Numbered from the stretch's first letter, positions 28,010 to 37,316 are shown. The stretch is DNA of 64,000 bases from Ramlibacter sp. (GCA_016713005.1 JADJPY010000005.1:73691-137690), one strand, 5' to 3'. The notes: a model not told the origin generated them from the sequence alone. Numbers and translations: made by a program.

Positions 28010-29089
28010 TTACAGGCGCTGGGCTTGCATGAAGTCGTCGAACGCGGCTTCGGAGAAGCGGAACCAGGTGTTGGCATCCTTGCGGAACGCAGAGTAGTCG
28101 TCGTAAATCTTCTTCCAGTTGGCGTTGCTGGCGCTCAGCTCGGCATACACCTCCATGGCGGACTTGAATGCGGCGTCCATCACGTCCTTGGGGAAGCGGT
28201 GCAGCTTGGTGCCCGAAGCCACCAGTTGCTTGAGCGACGCGGCATTGCGGCCGTCGTACTTGGCTTGCATGTCGGTGTGCGCATAGGCAGCAGCGCTCTC
28301 GACAATGGCCTTGTACTCGGAAGACAGGCCGTCATAGGCCTTCTGGTTGACGTACAGCGACAGCTGCGGGCCGCCTTCCCACCAGCCGGGGTAGTAGTAG
28401 TGCGGCGCAACCTTGTTGAAGCCCAGCTTCAGGTCGTCGTACGGGCCCACCCACTCGGCGGCGTCGATCGTGCCCTTTTCGAGGGCCTGGTAGATTTCGC
28501 CACCGGGGATGTTCTGGGGCACCACGCCGATGCGCTCGGCCACCTTGCCGCCGAAGCCGCCCACGCGGAACTTCAGGCCCTTGAGGTCGGCCACCGACTT
28601 GATTTCCTTGCGGTACCAGCCGCCCATCTGCGCGCCGGTGTTGCCCATGGGGAAGTTGACGATGCCCACCTTGGCGTAGAACTCGCGCGTGAGCTTCAGG
28701 CCGTTGCCTTCATACATCCAGGCGGTCATCTGGCGGCTGTTCAGGCCGAAGGGAATGGCGCAGTCCAGCGCGTAGGTCGGGTCCTTGCCGAAGAAGTAGT
28801 ACGGAGCCGTGTTGGCCATTTCAACCGTACCGTTGGACACGCCGTCCAGCACGCCAAAAGCGGGCATCAGTTCGCCAGCGGCGTGCGTGGTGATCTGGAA
28901 CTTGCCGCCAGACATGTCGCTGACCTTCTTGGCGAACACATCGCAAACGCCGAAGAGGGTGTCCAGTGATTTCGGGAAGCTGGAGGCAATGCGCCAGCGG
29001 ATGGCGGCCTGGGCATGCACGGCGGGTGCCACGCCTGCGGCCAGGACGCCAGCAATGCCAGCGTGCGTGATAAGGGAACGACGATCCAT
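28010..29089 (-). CDS. TakP-like TRAP transporter solute receptor
   Basis: A 360-residue periplasmic receptor. The start at 29089 gives MDRRSLITHAG..., a signal resembling a twin-arginine leader. The region EWVGPYDDLKLGF and PGWWEGGPQLSLYVN matches the TakP group, which binds 2-oxoacids as dimers. It converges on the permease pair at 25446-27893, its likely partner. Promoter and terminator are therefore separate from the permeases. Confidence 0.9.
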   Translation of the reverse strand: MDRRSLITHAGIAGVLAAGVAPAVHAQAAIRWRIASSFPKSLDTLFGVCDVFAKKVSDMSGGKFQITTHAAGELMPAFGVLDGVSNGTVEMANTAPYYFFGKDPTYALDCAIPFGLNSRQMTAWMYEGNGLKLTREFYAKVGIVNFPMGNTGAQMGGWYRKEIKSVADLKGLKFRVGGFGGKVAERIGVVPQNIPGGEIYQALEKGTIDAAEWVGPYDDLKLGFNKVAPHYYYPGWWEGGPQLSLYVNQKAYDGLSSEYKAIVESAAAYAHTDMQAKYDGRNAASLKQLVASGTKLHRFPKDVMDAAFKSAMEVYAELSASNANWKKIYDDYSAFRKDANTWFRFSEAAFDDFMQAQRL

Positions 29090-29258
29090 GGTTTTCTCTC
29101 CGGGTAAGGAATTGAACAACCCGCCCCTGACGGAACGAGGACTGTTTAAGAGTCCGGATGATTTTATGAACCGGTTCGACCTAACCGTTGGGGGTTTTCC
29201 CTTGCGGTCCTGACGGAAGGCTGTCATTCGCTGACAGCGTTATGTCAGGCTTTGCCGG

Positions 29259-31145
29259 TCACACGACCTTGAGTGCGGGCCGCGCGGCGCCGGTCAATTC
29301 GGCAAAGCGCGCGCGGACCGAAGCCTCGATGCCCGCCGCGTCCAGCCCCTGCAGTGACAGCAGCCGCGCCGGGTCACCGTGCTCGATGAACTCGTCGCGC
29401 AAGCCCAGTTGCAGCACCGGCCGGTTGATGCCCGCCGCCTGCAGGGACTCCAGCACCGCACTGCCCGCGCCACCCATGATCGCGCCTTCTTCCAGCGTCA
29501 CCAGCGCCTCATGCTGGTGCGCCACCTCGTGCAGCAGGGCCTCGTCCAGCGGTTTGGCCCAACGCATGTTGACCACGGTGGCGCCCAGCTTCTCTGCGGC
29601 CTGCAGCGCCGGGTGCAGCAAGGTGCCAAACGCCAGGATTGCCACGCCCCGGCCTTTGCGGCGGATCTCGCCACGGCCATAGGGCAAGGCGTCCAGCCCG
29701 GGCTGCACCGGCGCGCCCACACCGGCGCCGCGCGGGTAGCGCACGGCCACCGGATGGTCCCGCCCGAAGGCGGTGGACAGCAGCTGGCGGCATTCGGGCT
29801 CGTCGGCGGGGCACGCAATGCCCATGTTGGGGATGCAGCGCAGGTAGGCGATGTCGTACGCACCGGCGTGCGTGGCGCCGTCGGCGCCGACGAGGCCGGC
29901 GCGGTCGAGCGCAAACACCACCGGCAGGTTCTGCAGCGCCACGTCGTGGATCAGCTGGTCGTAGCCGCGCTGCAGGAAGGTGGAGTAGATCGCCACCACC
30001 GGCTTCAGGCCTTCGCAGGCCAGCCCGGCGGCGAATGTGACGGCATGCTGCTCGGCGATGCCCACGTCAAAGTAACGCCCGGGAAAGCGCCGCTCGAACT
30101 CGACCATGCCCGAGCCCTCGCGCATGGCCGGCGTGATGCCCACCAGCCGCTCGTCCTTCGCGGCCATGTCGCACAGCCAGTCGCCAAACACCTGGGTGAA
30201 GGTGGGGCGTGGCGGCGCGGCCGGCGGCCGCAGGCCCACGGCGGGGTCGAACTTGCCCGGGCCGTGGTAGGCCACAGGGTCGGCTTCGGCCAGCTTGTAG
30301 CCCTGCCCTTTTTTGGTGACCACATGCAGGAACTGCGGCCCCTTGAGGTGCTTGAGGTTCTCCAGCGTGGGGATCAGCGAATCCAGGTCGTGCCCGTCGA
30401 TGGGGCCGATGTAGTTGAAGCCGAACTTCTCGAACAGCGTGGCCGGCACCACCATGCCCTTGGCCTGCTGTTCGATGCGCTTGGCCAGCTCGAAAAGCGG
30501 CGGCACCGGCTTGAGCACCTGCTTGCCCACGTTCTTGGCGGCGGCGTAGAACTGCCCGCTCATCAGCTGGGCCAGGTAGCGGTTGAGCGCGCCCACCGGC
30601 GGGCTGATGGACATGTCGTTGTCGTTGAGGACCACCAGCAGGTTGCAGTCGGCCACGCCGGCGTTGTTCAGCGCCTCAAAGGCCATGCCCGCGGTCATCG
30701 CCCCGTCACCGATCACGGCCACCGCGTGGCGCTGCTCGCCCTTGTGCTTTGCCGCCAGCGCCATGCCCAGCGCCGCCGAAATGCTGGTGGACGAGTGCGC
30801 CGTGCCGAAGGTGTCGTATTCGCTCTCGGCGCGCTGCGGGAAGCCCGAAAGGCCCCCGAGCTGGCGCAACGTGTGCATGCGCTCGCGCCGCCCGGTCAGG
30901 ATCTTGTGCGGATAGGTCTGGTGGCCCACGTCCCACACGAGCCGGTCGTACGGGGTGTTGAAAACATAGTGCAGCGCCACCGTGAGCTCCACGGTGCCCA
31001 GGTTGGAACTGAGGTGCCCGCCGGTGCGCGAGACGCTGTCCAGCACGTAGGCGCGCAGCTCGTCGGCCAGCGGCCGCAACTCGGCGCGCGACAGCCGCCG
31101 CAGCGCGTGAGGGTCGTCAATGGTTTGCAACAGGGGATAGGACAT
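29259..31145 (-). CDS. dxs: 1-deoxy-D-xylulose-5-phosphate synthase
   Basis: A 628-residue thiamine-diphosphate enzyme that condenses pyruvate and glyceraldehyde-3-phosphate, the first step of the MEP isoprenoid pathway. The ThDP motif GDGAMTAGMAFEALNNAG and the transketolase region DVGIAEQHAVTFAAGLA are intact, and length is normal. Third gene of xseB-ispA-dxs, 5 bp after ispA. A weak hairpin (CTGACA/TGTCAG) after the stop lacks a T-run. Confidence 0.96.
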   Translation of the reverse strand: MSYPLLQTIDDPHALRRLSRAELRPLADELRAYVLDSVSRTGGHLSSNLGTVELTVALHYVFNTPYDRLVWDVGHQTYPHKILTGRRERMHTLRQLGGLSGFPQRAESEYDTFGTAHSSTSISAALGMALAAKHKGEQRHAVAVIGDGAMTAGMAFEALNNAGVADCNLLVVLNDNDMSISPPVGALNRYLAQLMSGQFYAAAKNVGKQVLKPVPPLFELAKRIEQQAKGMVVPATLFEKFGFNYIGPIDGHDLDSLIPTLENLKHLKGPQFLHVVTKKGQGYKLAEADPVAYHGPGKFDPAVGLRPPAAPPRPTFTQVFGDWLCDMAAKDERLVGITPAMREGSGMVEFERRFPGRYFDVGIAEQHAVTFAAGLACEGLKPVVAIYSTFLQRGYDQLIHDVALQNLPVVFALDRAGLVGADGATHAGAYDIAYLRCIPNMGIACPADEPECRQLLSTAFGRDHPVAVRYPRGAGVGAPVQPGLDALPYGRGEIRRKGRGVAILAFGTLLHPALQAAEKLGATVVNMRWAKPLDEALLHEVAHQHEALVTLEEGAIMGGAGSAVLESLQAAGINRPVLQLGLRDEFIEHGDPARLLSLQGLDAAGIEASVRARFAELTGAARPALKVV

Positions 31146-31150
31146 ATCGG

Positions 31151-32050
31151 TCAGCAGCTGCGGTGGATCACGCGGTCGGCCAGGGCGTGCAGGGCGGCGG
31201 TGTCGGCCAGGCCGCTGGCGTCCAGCGCCGCGTGCGCCTGCGCCAGCAGCGCGCGCGCCTGCGCACGGGACGCTTCCAGCCCCAGCAGCGACACGTAGGT
31301 GGGTTTGTCGTGGCTGGCATCCTTGCCGGCGGTCTTGCCCAGCGTGGCGGAGTCGGCCGTCACGTCCAGGATGTCGTCCACCACCTGGAACGCCAGGCCG
31401 ATCGCATCGCCGTACTGCGCGAGCGTCGCCTGTGCCTTCGCATCGGGCGCGCCACAGGCCGCGCCCATGACGACGCTGGCCTTGAGCAAGGCGCCGGTCT
31501 TGGCCAGGTGCATGGTGCGCAGTTGCGCCTCGTCCAGCGGACGGCCCACGCTGGCCAGATCAATCGCCTGGCCGCCGGCCATGCCGGCGTAACCGGCCGC
31601 CCGCGCCAGCAGCGCGCACAGGCGGGCCTGCACCGCAGGCGCGACTTCGTCGGCGTCGGGGGTGAGCAGCTCAAACGCCAGCGCCTGCAGCGCGTCGCCG
31701 GCCAGCAGGGCCTGCGCCTCGCCAAAGGCCACGTGCACCGTGGGCTTGCCCCGGCGCAGCACGTCGTTGTCCATGCAGGGCATGTCGTCGTGCACCAGCG
31801 AGTAGGCGTGGATCAGTTCGACCGCGCAGGCCGCGCGCAGGGCGGCCTGTGGCTGCCCGCCCACGGCCTTACTGGCGGCCAGCACGAGCAGGGGTCGCAG
31901 CCGCTTGCCGCCGTCCAGCACGGCGTAGCGCATCGCATTGCCCAGGCCAGCCGGCGCATCGGCCAGCACCCATTGCGACAGCGCCTGCTCGACGCGGTCG
32001 AGCTGCTGCGCCGACCAGCGCTCAAAATCCGCCCCGGCGACCGGGTTCAC
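31151..32050 (-). CDS. ispA: Farnesyl diphosphate synthase-type polyprenyl synthetase
   Basis: A 299-residue trans-prenyltransferase. Both aspartate-rich motifs are visible: HDDMPCMDND and FQVVDDILD. It elongates isopentenyl and dimethylallyl diphosphates to geranyl or farnesyl diphosphate. I chose GTG 32050, which overlaps the xseB stop as GTGA; a start at 32128 would lie inside xseB. Confidence 0.94.
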   Translation of the reverse strand: MNPVAGADFERWSAQQLDRVEQALSQWVLADAPAGLGNAMRYAVLDGGKRLRPLLVLAASKAVGGQPQAALRAACAVELIHAYSLVHDDMPCMDNDVLRRGKPTVHVAFGEAQALLAGDALQALAFELLTPDADEVAPAVQARLCALLARAAGYAGMAGGQAIDLASVGRPLDEAQLRTMHLAKTGALLKASVVMGAACGAPDAKAQATLAQYGDAIGLAFQVVDDILDVTADSATLGKTAGKDASHDKPTYVSLLGLEASRAQARALLAQAHAALDASGLADTAALHALADRVIHRSC

Positions 32051-32286
32051 TCTTGCGTCCACGGTTTCAGCGTGCCTTCGTCCAGGACCCGTATCTGGTT
32101 TTCCACGGCGTCCAGGCGGTCGCGGCAAAAACGCAGCAGCTCGGCACCACGCTGGTACCCCTGCAACAGCTGCTCCAGCGGCACCTGGCCGGCCTCGATG
32201 CGGCCCACGATCTGCTCGAGCTCCTGCAGCGCGGCTTCGTAGCTGGGCGGCTCGGTCTGCGGGGTGGTGGCGGGGGCCTTGGGCAT
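32047..32286 (-). CDS. xseB: Exodeoxyribonuclease VII small subunit
   Basis: A 79-residue protein with the helical XseB core YEAALQELEQIVGRIEAGQV and LEQLLQGYQRGAELLRFC. It partners XseA (not in the window) to degrade single-stranded DNA. Its fusion by overlap with ispA-dxs is the usual proteobacterial order. Confidence 0.93.
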   Translation of the reverse strand: MPKAPATTPQTEPPSYEAALQELEQIVGRIEAGQVPLEQLLQGYQRGAELLRFCRDRLDAVENQIRVLDEGTLKPWTQE

Positions 32287-32405
32287 GGTGCGCGCGGAGG
32301 GGAAACGGGCAAAACCCCGATTCTAGGCTTTGGCGCAGATCAAGGAGGCCCTTGTCCGGGGCCTGCCATCGCTACGAAACGCAGGGGCGCAGGTACAATC
32401 CGCTT

Positions 32406-32444
32406 CCCCCTCGAACGACTTGTGCGTTCGGGGGCACTTTTTTT
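32406..32444 (+). terminator. Hairpin plus T7 in the leader of the Rieske gene
   Basis: CCCCCTCGAACG pairs with CGTTCGGGGG around a short loop and is followed by TTTTTTT. It is oriented rightward, just after a TACAAT box (32395-32400) and 68 bp before ATG 32512. It could end a tiny transcript or act as an attenuator for the Rieske gene. Confidence 0.55.
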
Positions 32445-32511
32445 CGCGCCGCTCTCCGGATACGCGCTTTCCCTGCCCCTTCATAGGGGGAGTCTCTAGG
32501 TCAGGTCACCC

Positions 32512-33648
32512 ATGTCTGATTTAAGTCTTCAATTTCAGCAGGCTTCAAGCCAACTGCCGGTTTCAAGCTATTTCGACGAGGCACTGCACCAGCGCGAGCT
32601 GGAGGCCATCTTCCAGCGCGGGCCGCGCTACGTCGGCCACGCCCTGGCGGTGCCCAATGCCGGGGACTACCACACGCTGCCCCAGGAGCACGCAGGCCGC
32701 GCCCTGGTCAACACAGGCACAGGCATCGAGCTGATCTCCAATGTCTGCCGCCACCGCCAGGCGGTGATGCTCAAAGGCCGCGGCTCGCTCAACGACACCG
32801 CCAAGGGCAGCGCCGGGGGCAACATCGTGTGCCCGCTGCACCGCTGGACCTACGACACCCACGGCCAGCTGCTGGGCGCGCCGCACTTCGCCGACGACCC
32901 CTGCCTGAACCTGCGCAACTGGGGTCTGCGCGAGTGGAACGGCCTGCTCTTTGAGGACAACGGCCGCGACATCGCCGCCGACCTGGCCGGCATGGGCCCG
33001 CGCAGCGCGCTCGATTTTTCGGGCTACGTGCTGGACCGGGTGGAGATGCACGAGTGCAACTACAACTGGAAGACCTTCATCGAGGTCTACCTTGAGGACT
33101 ACCACGTGGGCCCGTTCCACCCCGGGCTGGGCGCGTTCGTGAGTTGCGAAGACCTGCGCTGGGAGTTCAAGCCGCACTACTCGGTGCAGACGGTGGGCGT
33201 GGCCAACCGTCTGGGCAAGGCGGGCAGCCCGGTGTACGAGCGCTGGCACAAGGCGCTGCTGGACTACCGCCGGGGTGAGCCGCCGCCCTGGGGCGCGATC
33301 TGGCTGACCTACTACCCGCACATCATGGTGGAGTGGTACCCGCATGTGCTGACCGTCTCCACGCTGCACCCCATGGGGCCGCGCAAGACCATGAACATGG
33401 TGGAGTTCTTCTATCCGGAAGACATTGCCGCGTTCGAGCGCGAATTCGTCGAATCGCAGCAGGCCGCCTACATGGAAACCTGCATCGAGGACGACGAGAT
33501 CGCCGAGCGCATGGACGCCGGACGCGAGGCGCTGATGCGCCGCGGCGAGAACGAAACCGGTCCCTACCAGAGCCCGATGGAGGACGGCATGCAGCACTTC
33601 CACGAGTGGTACCGGCGCCAGATGGGCCTTACGCCGCTATACATTTGA
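32512..33648 (+). CDS. Rieske-type aromatic ring-hydroxylating oxygenase alpha subunit
   Basis: A 378-residue Rieske non-heme iron oxygenase. The 2Fe-2S ligands are in CRHRQAVML and CPLHRWTYD. The mononuclear iron site is in NWKTFIEVYLEDYHVGPFH, with further acidic residues downstream (CIEDDEIAERMDAG). The substrate is unknown. No reductase or ferredoxin gene is adjacent, so it borrows an electron donor. The last residues and the stop lie in a dispersed repeat. Confidence 0.88.
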   Translation: MSDLSLQFQQASSQLPVSSYFDEALHQRELEAIFQRGPRYVGHALAVPNAGDYHTLPQEHAGRALVNTGTGIELISNVCRHRQAVMLKGRGSLNDTAKGSAGGNIVCPLHRWTYDTHGQLLGAPHFADDPCLNLRNWGLREWNGLLFEDNGRDIAADLAGMGPRSALDFSGYVLDRVEMHECNYNWKTFIEVYLEDYHVGPFHPGLGAFVSCEDLRWEFKPHYSVQTVGVANRLGKAGSPVYERWHKALLDYRRGEPPPWGAIWLTYYPHIMVEWYPHVLTVSTLHPMGPRKTMNMVEFFYPEDIAAFEREFVESQQAAYMETCIEDDEIAERMDAGREALMRRGENETGPYQSPMEDGMQHFHEWYRRQMGLTPLYI

Positions 33649-33700
33649 TAGCGGCTCAACCAATACCCACGGGGGCTGCGGCCCGATTTGACAAGGAAAA
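33634..33700 (+). repeat. Dispersed repeat, copy 5
   Basis: GCTATACATTTGATAGCGGC, then CCACGGGGGCTGCGGCCCGA and TTTGACAAGG. It supplies the Rieske gene's stop and the spacer before the EamA gene. Confidence 0.8.
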
Positions 33701-33707
33701 CTGAGCC

Positions 33708-34607
33708 ATGCAGGCCCTCTGGATGGTGCTCGCCTCGCTGCTCTTCGCCACCATGGGCGTGTGCGTCAAGATCGCGTCGGCGTACTTCAACAGCGCCGAG
33801 CTGGTGTTCTACCGCGGCGTGATCGGCATGTGGGTGATGTGGGCGCTGGCGCGCTCCAGCGGCGTGAGCCTGGCCACCACCTACCCCGGCATGCATGCCT
33901 GGCGCAGCCTGATCGGCGTGATGTCGCTGGGGGCATGGTTCTACGCCATCGCCCACCTGCCGCTGGCCACCGCGATGACGCTCAACTACATGAGCAGCGT
34001 CTGGGTCGCCGCCTTCCTGATCGGGGGCGCCCTGCTGGTCTGGAACCCGCTGCGCAAGGATTCACAACCGCTGCGCCAGGGGCCGTTGATGCTGACGGTG
34101 ATTGCAGGCTTCGCCGGCGTGGTGATGATGCTGCGCCCCACGCTGGACCAGAACCAGCTGTTTGCCGGCCTGATCGGGCTGCTCTCGGGCCTGGGCGCGG
34201 CTTTCGCCTACATGCAGGTGATGGCGCTGGGCAAGGTCGGCGAGCCCGAGGCGCGCACGGTGTTCTACTTTGCCGTTGGCTCGGCCGTGGCCGGCGGCGC
34301 CGGCATGCTGGTGACCGGCACGTCCGTGTGGAACTGGACCCACGCGCTGTGGCTGCTGCCGGTGGGCCTGCTGGCCTCGCTGGGCCAGCTGTGCATGACG
34401 CGCGCCTACAGCCACGGCGCCAAGCTGGTGGTGGCCAGCCTGCAATATTCGGGCATCGTCTTCGGGGCGTTTTACAGCGTGGTGCTGTTCAACGACCAGT
34501 TGCCGCCCATTGCCTGGGCCGGCATGGCATTGATTGTGGCCAGCGGCATCGCCGCCACCGTGCTGCGCAAGCGCGCCGCCCCCGACGCCCCCGGCGAAGA
34601 ACATTGA
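33708..34607 (+). CDS. EamA/DMT-family transporter
   Basis: A 299-residue membrane protein with ten hydrophobic segments in two EamA halves (starts MQALWMVLASLLFATMGVCV; second half begins near FAGLIGLLSGLGAAFAY). Drug/metabolite-type exporter of the inner membrane; substrate unknown. It probably shares a transcript with sseA, which starts 12 bp later. Confidence 0.88.
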   Translation: MQALWMVLASLLFATMGVCVKIASAYFNSAELVFYRGVIGMWVMWALARSSGVSLATTYPGMHAWRSLIGVMSLGAWFYAIAHLPLATAMTLNYMSSVWVAAFLIGGALLVWNPLRKDSQPLRQGPLMLTVIAGFAGVVMMLRPTLDQNQLFAGLIGLLSGLGAAFAYMQVMALGKVGEPEARTVFYFAVGSAVAGGAGMLVTGTSVWNWTHALWLLPVGLLASLGQLCMTRAYSHGAKLVVASLQYSGIVFGAFYSVVLFNDQLPPIAWAGMALIVASGIAATVLRKRAAPDAPGEEH

Positions 34608-34619
34608 GGAGCCCCTTCC

Positions 34620-35489
34620 ATGACCCAAGCCCCCTGCACCACCCTGATCACCCCGCAGCAGCTCATGACGATGCAGGGCAGCGGCGCGCCGCTGCGCATC
34701 TTTGACTGCAGCTTTGACCTGATGAACCCTGCCGCCGGCGAGCAGCAGTACCTGGATTCCCACATCCCCGGCGCGGTGTACGTGCACCTGGACCGCGACC
34801 TCAGCGTCAAGGGCGCCAGCGATGCCGCGTCCGGCGGGCGCCACCCGCTGCCCAGCCGCGAGGCCTTTGCCCGCTGGCTCGGAAAGACGGGCTTTGACAA
34901 CACCATGCAGGCCGTGGTGTACGACCGCCAGGGCGTCAACTACTGCGGCCGGCTGTGGTGGATGCTCAAGTGGGCGGGCCACGACGCCGTGGCCGTGCTG
35001 GACGGCGGTCTGCAGGCCTGGGTGGCCGCCGGGGGCGTGGTGGCCACCGGCCCCCAGGAGCCAGTTTCAGCATCAAATTACGCCCTGGCCCCCGCCATTG
35101 CTCGATTGGCCACTACAAATTTGATAGCAGACCGGCTTGGGTCCGCCGCTCAGACCGTGGTGGACGCGCGCGCCGCGCCGCGCTTTCGCGGCGAGGTGGA
35201 GCCGCTGGACCCGGTGGCCGGCCACATCCCCGGCGCGCTGAACCGCCCGTTTGCCGCCAACATCGGCGAGGACGGGCGCTTCAAGCCCGCAGCGCAGTTG
35301 CGCGCGGAGTTCGAGGCGCTGCTGGGCGGGCGCGACCCGGCCAGCGTGGTGCACCACTGCGGCAGCGGCGTCAGCGCCGTGCCCAACGTGCTGGCAATGG
35401 AGATTGCCGGGCTGGGCACCACCGCGCTCTACGCCGGAAGCTGGAGCGAATGGTGCTCGGACACCTCACGGCCGGTCGAGCGCGGCTGA
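34620..35489 (+). CDS. sseA: 3-mercaptopyruvate/thiosulfate sulfurtransferase
   Basis: A 289-residue tandem rhodanese. The first domain is inactive (no catalytic cysteine in the loop); the second has the active-site loop HHCGSGVSA, the CGSGV form of mercaptopyruvate sulfurtransferases. The linker between the domains (about residues 145-175, including SNYALAPAIARLATTNLIA) is encoded by a dispersed repeat read antisense. Confidence 0.92.
   Translation: MTQAPCTTLITPQQLMTMQGSGAPLRIFDCSFDLMNPAAGEQQYLDSHIPGAVYVHLDRDLSVKGASDAASGGRHPLPSREAFARWLGKTGFDNTMQAVVYDRQGVNYCGRLWWMLKWAGHDAVAVLDGGLQAWVAAGGVVATGPQEPVSASNYALAPAIARLATTNLIADRLGSAAQTVVDARAAPRFRGEVEPLDPVAGHIPGALNRPFAANIGEDGRFKPAAQLRAEFEALLGGRDPASVVHHCGSGVSAVPNVLAMEIAGLGTTALYAGSWSEWCSDTSRPVERG
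35061..35131 (-). repeat. Dispersed repeat, copy 6, inside sseA linker
   Basis: On the minus strand GCTATCAAATTTGTAGTGGC, then TGGCGGGGGCCAGGGCGTAA. The sseA frame crosses it antisense between two rhodanese domains. Confidence 0.8.
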
Positions 35490-35510
35490 AGCCGGCGCCC
35501 TGATCGCGGC

Positions 35511-36128
35511 CTACTTGATCAGGGCCTGCACCGCCCGGAACTGCGCGTGCTGGGCGGTGCGCAGCCACTCGAACGCCACCATCTCGGTGGTCAGCAGCTC
35601 GGCCCCGGCGGCGGCCAGGCGGTCAAAGGCGGCGTCGCGGTTGCGCTCGGTGCGCGAGCCGCAGGCGTCCGTCACCACCCAGACCTCGAACTCCTCGTCC
35701 AGCAGGTCCAGCGCGGTCTGCAGCAGGCAGACATGGGCCTCACAGCCCGCCAGCACCAGCGTGTTGCGGCCAGCGGCGGGCGCGGGCGGGGCTTTCTGCA
35801 AATGGCGCGGCAGGCTGCGCGCATTGCCCGCCCCGCCCTGGCGCGGCGGCGGCGCGGCGGGCCGCAGCGCTTCGGCCAGGCCATCGGCCACGGCGCTGAA
35901 ATGCATCTTGGCCAGCGTGCGGGCGCACAGGGCACGCACTTCGGGCACGTTGGCGCCCAGCTTGTCCGGGTTCTGCTCGGTGCCCCACACGGGCACCGAC
36001 AGCAGGCGCGCCATTTCGCCCAGGCGAACGGCATTGGCCAGCACGGCGGCGTGGTCGTGGATGGCCGGCAGGAGCCGGGCCTGGTAGTCCACCAGGATCA
36101 GTTGTGAATCGTCAGCGTCCAGCAGCAT
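35511..36128 (-). CDS. Isochorismatase-like (YcaC-type) cysteine hydrolase
   Basis: A 205-residue cytoplasmic hydrolase. The family's Asp-Lys-Cys triad is suggested by ILVDYQARL, RTLAKMHFSA and LAGCEAHVCLLQ. Proteins of this family act on amide or ester bonds; the substrate is not readable. A Pro/Ala/Arg-rich insertion (about residues 88-115) separates the lysine from the cysteine region. It converges on sseA with a 21-bp gap. Confidence 0.85.
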   Translation of the reverse strand: MLLDADDSQLILVDYQARLLPAIHDHAAVLANAVRLGEMARLLSVPVWGTEQNPDKLGANVPEVRALCARTLAKMHFSAVADGLAEALRPAAPPPRQGGAGNARSLPRHLQKAPPAPAAGRNTLVLAGCEAHVCLLQTALDLLDEEFEVWVVTDACGSRTERNRDAAFDRLAAAGAELLTTEMVAFEWLRTAQHAQFRAVQALIK

Positions 36129-36173
36129 GGGGTTTCCTTTGGCTGGGGGGATTATTCCCGCTGCGGGGCGCAC

Positions 36174-37316
36174 TCACCCGGGACGCAGCCGCACCAGCAG
36201 GCCGCGGGGGTTGTCGGTCAGCAGGTAGATGAAGCCGTCGGGGCCCTGGCGCACATCGCGGATCCACAGGCCCTGCTCCTCCAGCAGGCGGTGCTCGCGC
36301 ACCACCTTGCGCCCGGCCAGCTCCAGCCGGGTCAGGAAGTTGAACTTGACCGAACCCACCAGCAGGTTGCCCTTCCAGCCCGGGCCGTAGCGGTCGCTCG
36401 TCACGAAAGCCATGCCCGAGGGCGCGATCGACGGCGTCCAGTGGTGCAGCGGCTGCTCCATGCCGTCCTTGTGGGTGATGCCCTCGCCGATCCTGCCGCC
36501 GCCGTACTGCTCGCCATAGGTGATCACCGGCCAGCCATGGTTGCGCCCGGGCAGCGGCACGTTGATCTCGTCACCGCCCTGCGGGCCGTGCTCGTGCATC
36601 CAGTATGTGCCGTCCGGTGCCAGGGTGGCGCCCTGCGGGTTGCGGTGGCCATGGCTCCAGATCTCGGGCATCGCGCCAGGCTGCCCCACGAACGGGTTGT
36701 CGCGCGGCACGGCGCCGTCCTTGGTGATGCGCACCACCTTGCCGTGGTGGTTGTCCAGCGTCTGCGCGTCGCGCATGCGGTGGTAACGCTCACCCAGGGC
36801 GAGGAAGAGGTTGCCGTCGCGCGCCTCCACGATGCGGCAGCCAAAGTGCAGGCTGCTGGAGACCTTGGGCTTCTGGCTGAACAGGATGCGCAGTTCCTCC
36901 AGCCGGCTGGCGTCTGCAGACAGCCGGGCGCGCGCCAGCGCCGTGCTGTTGCCGCCAGCGCCGGGCTCGGAGAAGCAGAAGTAGAGGGTGCGGTTGCGGG
37001 CAAATTCGCTGTCGGCGGCCACGTCCAGCAGGCCGCCCTGCCCGCCAACGGCCATATCGGGCAGGCCCGCCACCGGCGCGCCCACACGGCCGTCGGCCTC
37101 GATCACACGCAGCCGCCCGGGCCGTTCGGTCACCAGAAAGCGCCCCTCGGGCAGGAAGGCCAGCCCCCAGGGCGTCTGCAGCCCGCTGGCCACCGTCTCG
37201 GGTCGCACGCCCTGAGCCTGCGCGGGCGCGGCGAGCAGGTGAATTGCTATCAAAACAATAGCGGGCAAGGTCCAACTGGCGGGGGCTGAAGGCATATTTC
37301 GCTTGTCAATCTGCAT
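36174..37316 (-). CDS. PQQ-dependent sugar dehydrogenase (YliI/Asd-type, soluble)
   Basis: A 380-residue six-bladed beta-propeller of the glucose/sorbosone dehydrogenase kind: TPWGLAFLPEGRFLVTERPG, YWMHEHGPQGGDEIN and LLVGSVKFNFLTRL. Aldose sugars are oxidised in the periplasm with PQQ. GGAGG precedes ATG 37316. The signal peptide (residues 1-34) is largely encoded by a dispersed repeat read antisense. Confidence 0.9.
   Translation of the reverse strand: MQIDKRNMPSAPASWTLPAIVLIAIHLLAAPAQAQGVRPETVASGLQTPWGLAFLPEGRFLVTERPGRLRVIEADGRVGAPVAGLPDMAVGGQGGLLDVAADSEFARNRTLYFCFSEPGAGGNSTALARARLSADASRLEELRILFSQKPKVSSSLHFGCRIVEARDGNLFLALGERYHRMRDAQTLDNHHGKVVRITKDGAVPRDNPFVGQPGAMPEIWSHGHRNPQGATLAPDGTYWMHEHGPQGGDEINVPLPGRNHGWPVITYGEQYGGGRIGEGITHKDGMEQPLHHWTPSIAPSGMAFVTSDRYGPGWKGNLLVGSVKFNFLTRLELAGRKVVREHRLLEEQGLWIRDVRQGPDGFIYLLTDNPRGLLVRLRPG
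37244..37310 (+). repeat. Dispersed repeat, copy 7, inside the PQQ-SDH signal peptide
   Basis: GCTATCAAAACAATAGCGGG, then ACTGGCGGGGGCTGAAGGCA and TTTCGCTTGTC. The gene's frame crosses it antisense, giving PSAPASWTLPAIVLIAI. Confidence 0.8.

Noticed and set aside
29090..29258. tRNA or small RNA gene between the TakP-like gene and dxs
   Set aside because: No cloverleaf; only weak overlapping hairpins (CTGACA/TGTCAG) without a T-run.
29379..31298. Long open frames opposite dxs, tupBC, dctM and aceE
   Set aside because: They are rich in Arg/His/Gln/Gly with no family features and lie exactly opposite well-supported genes; a GC-rich shadow effect explains them.
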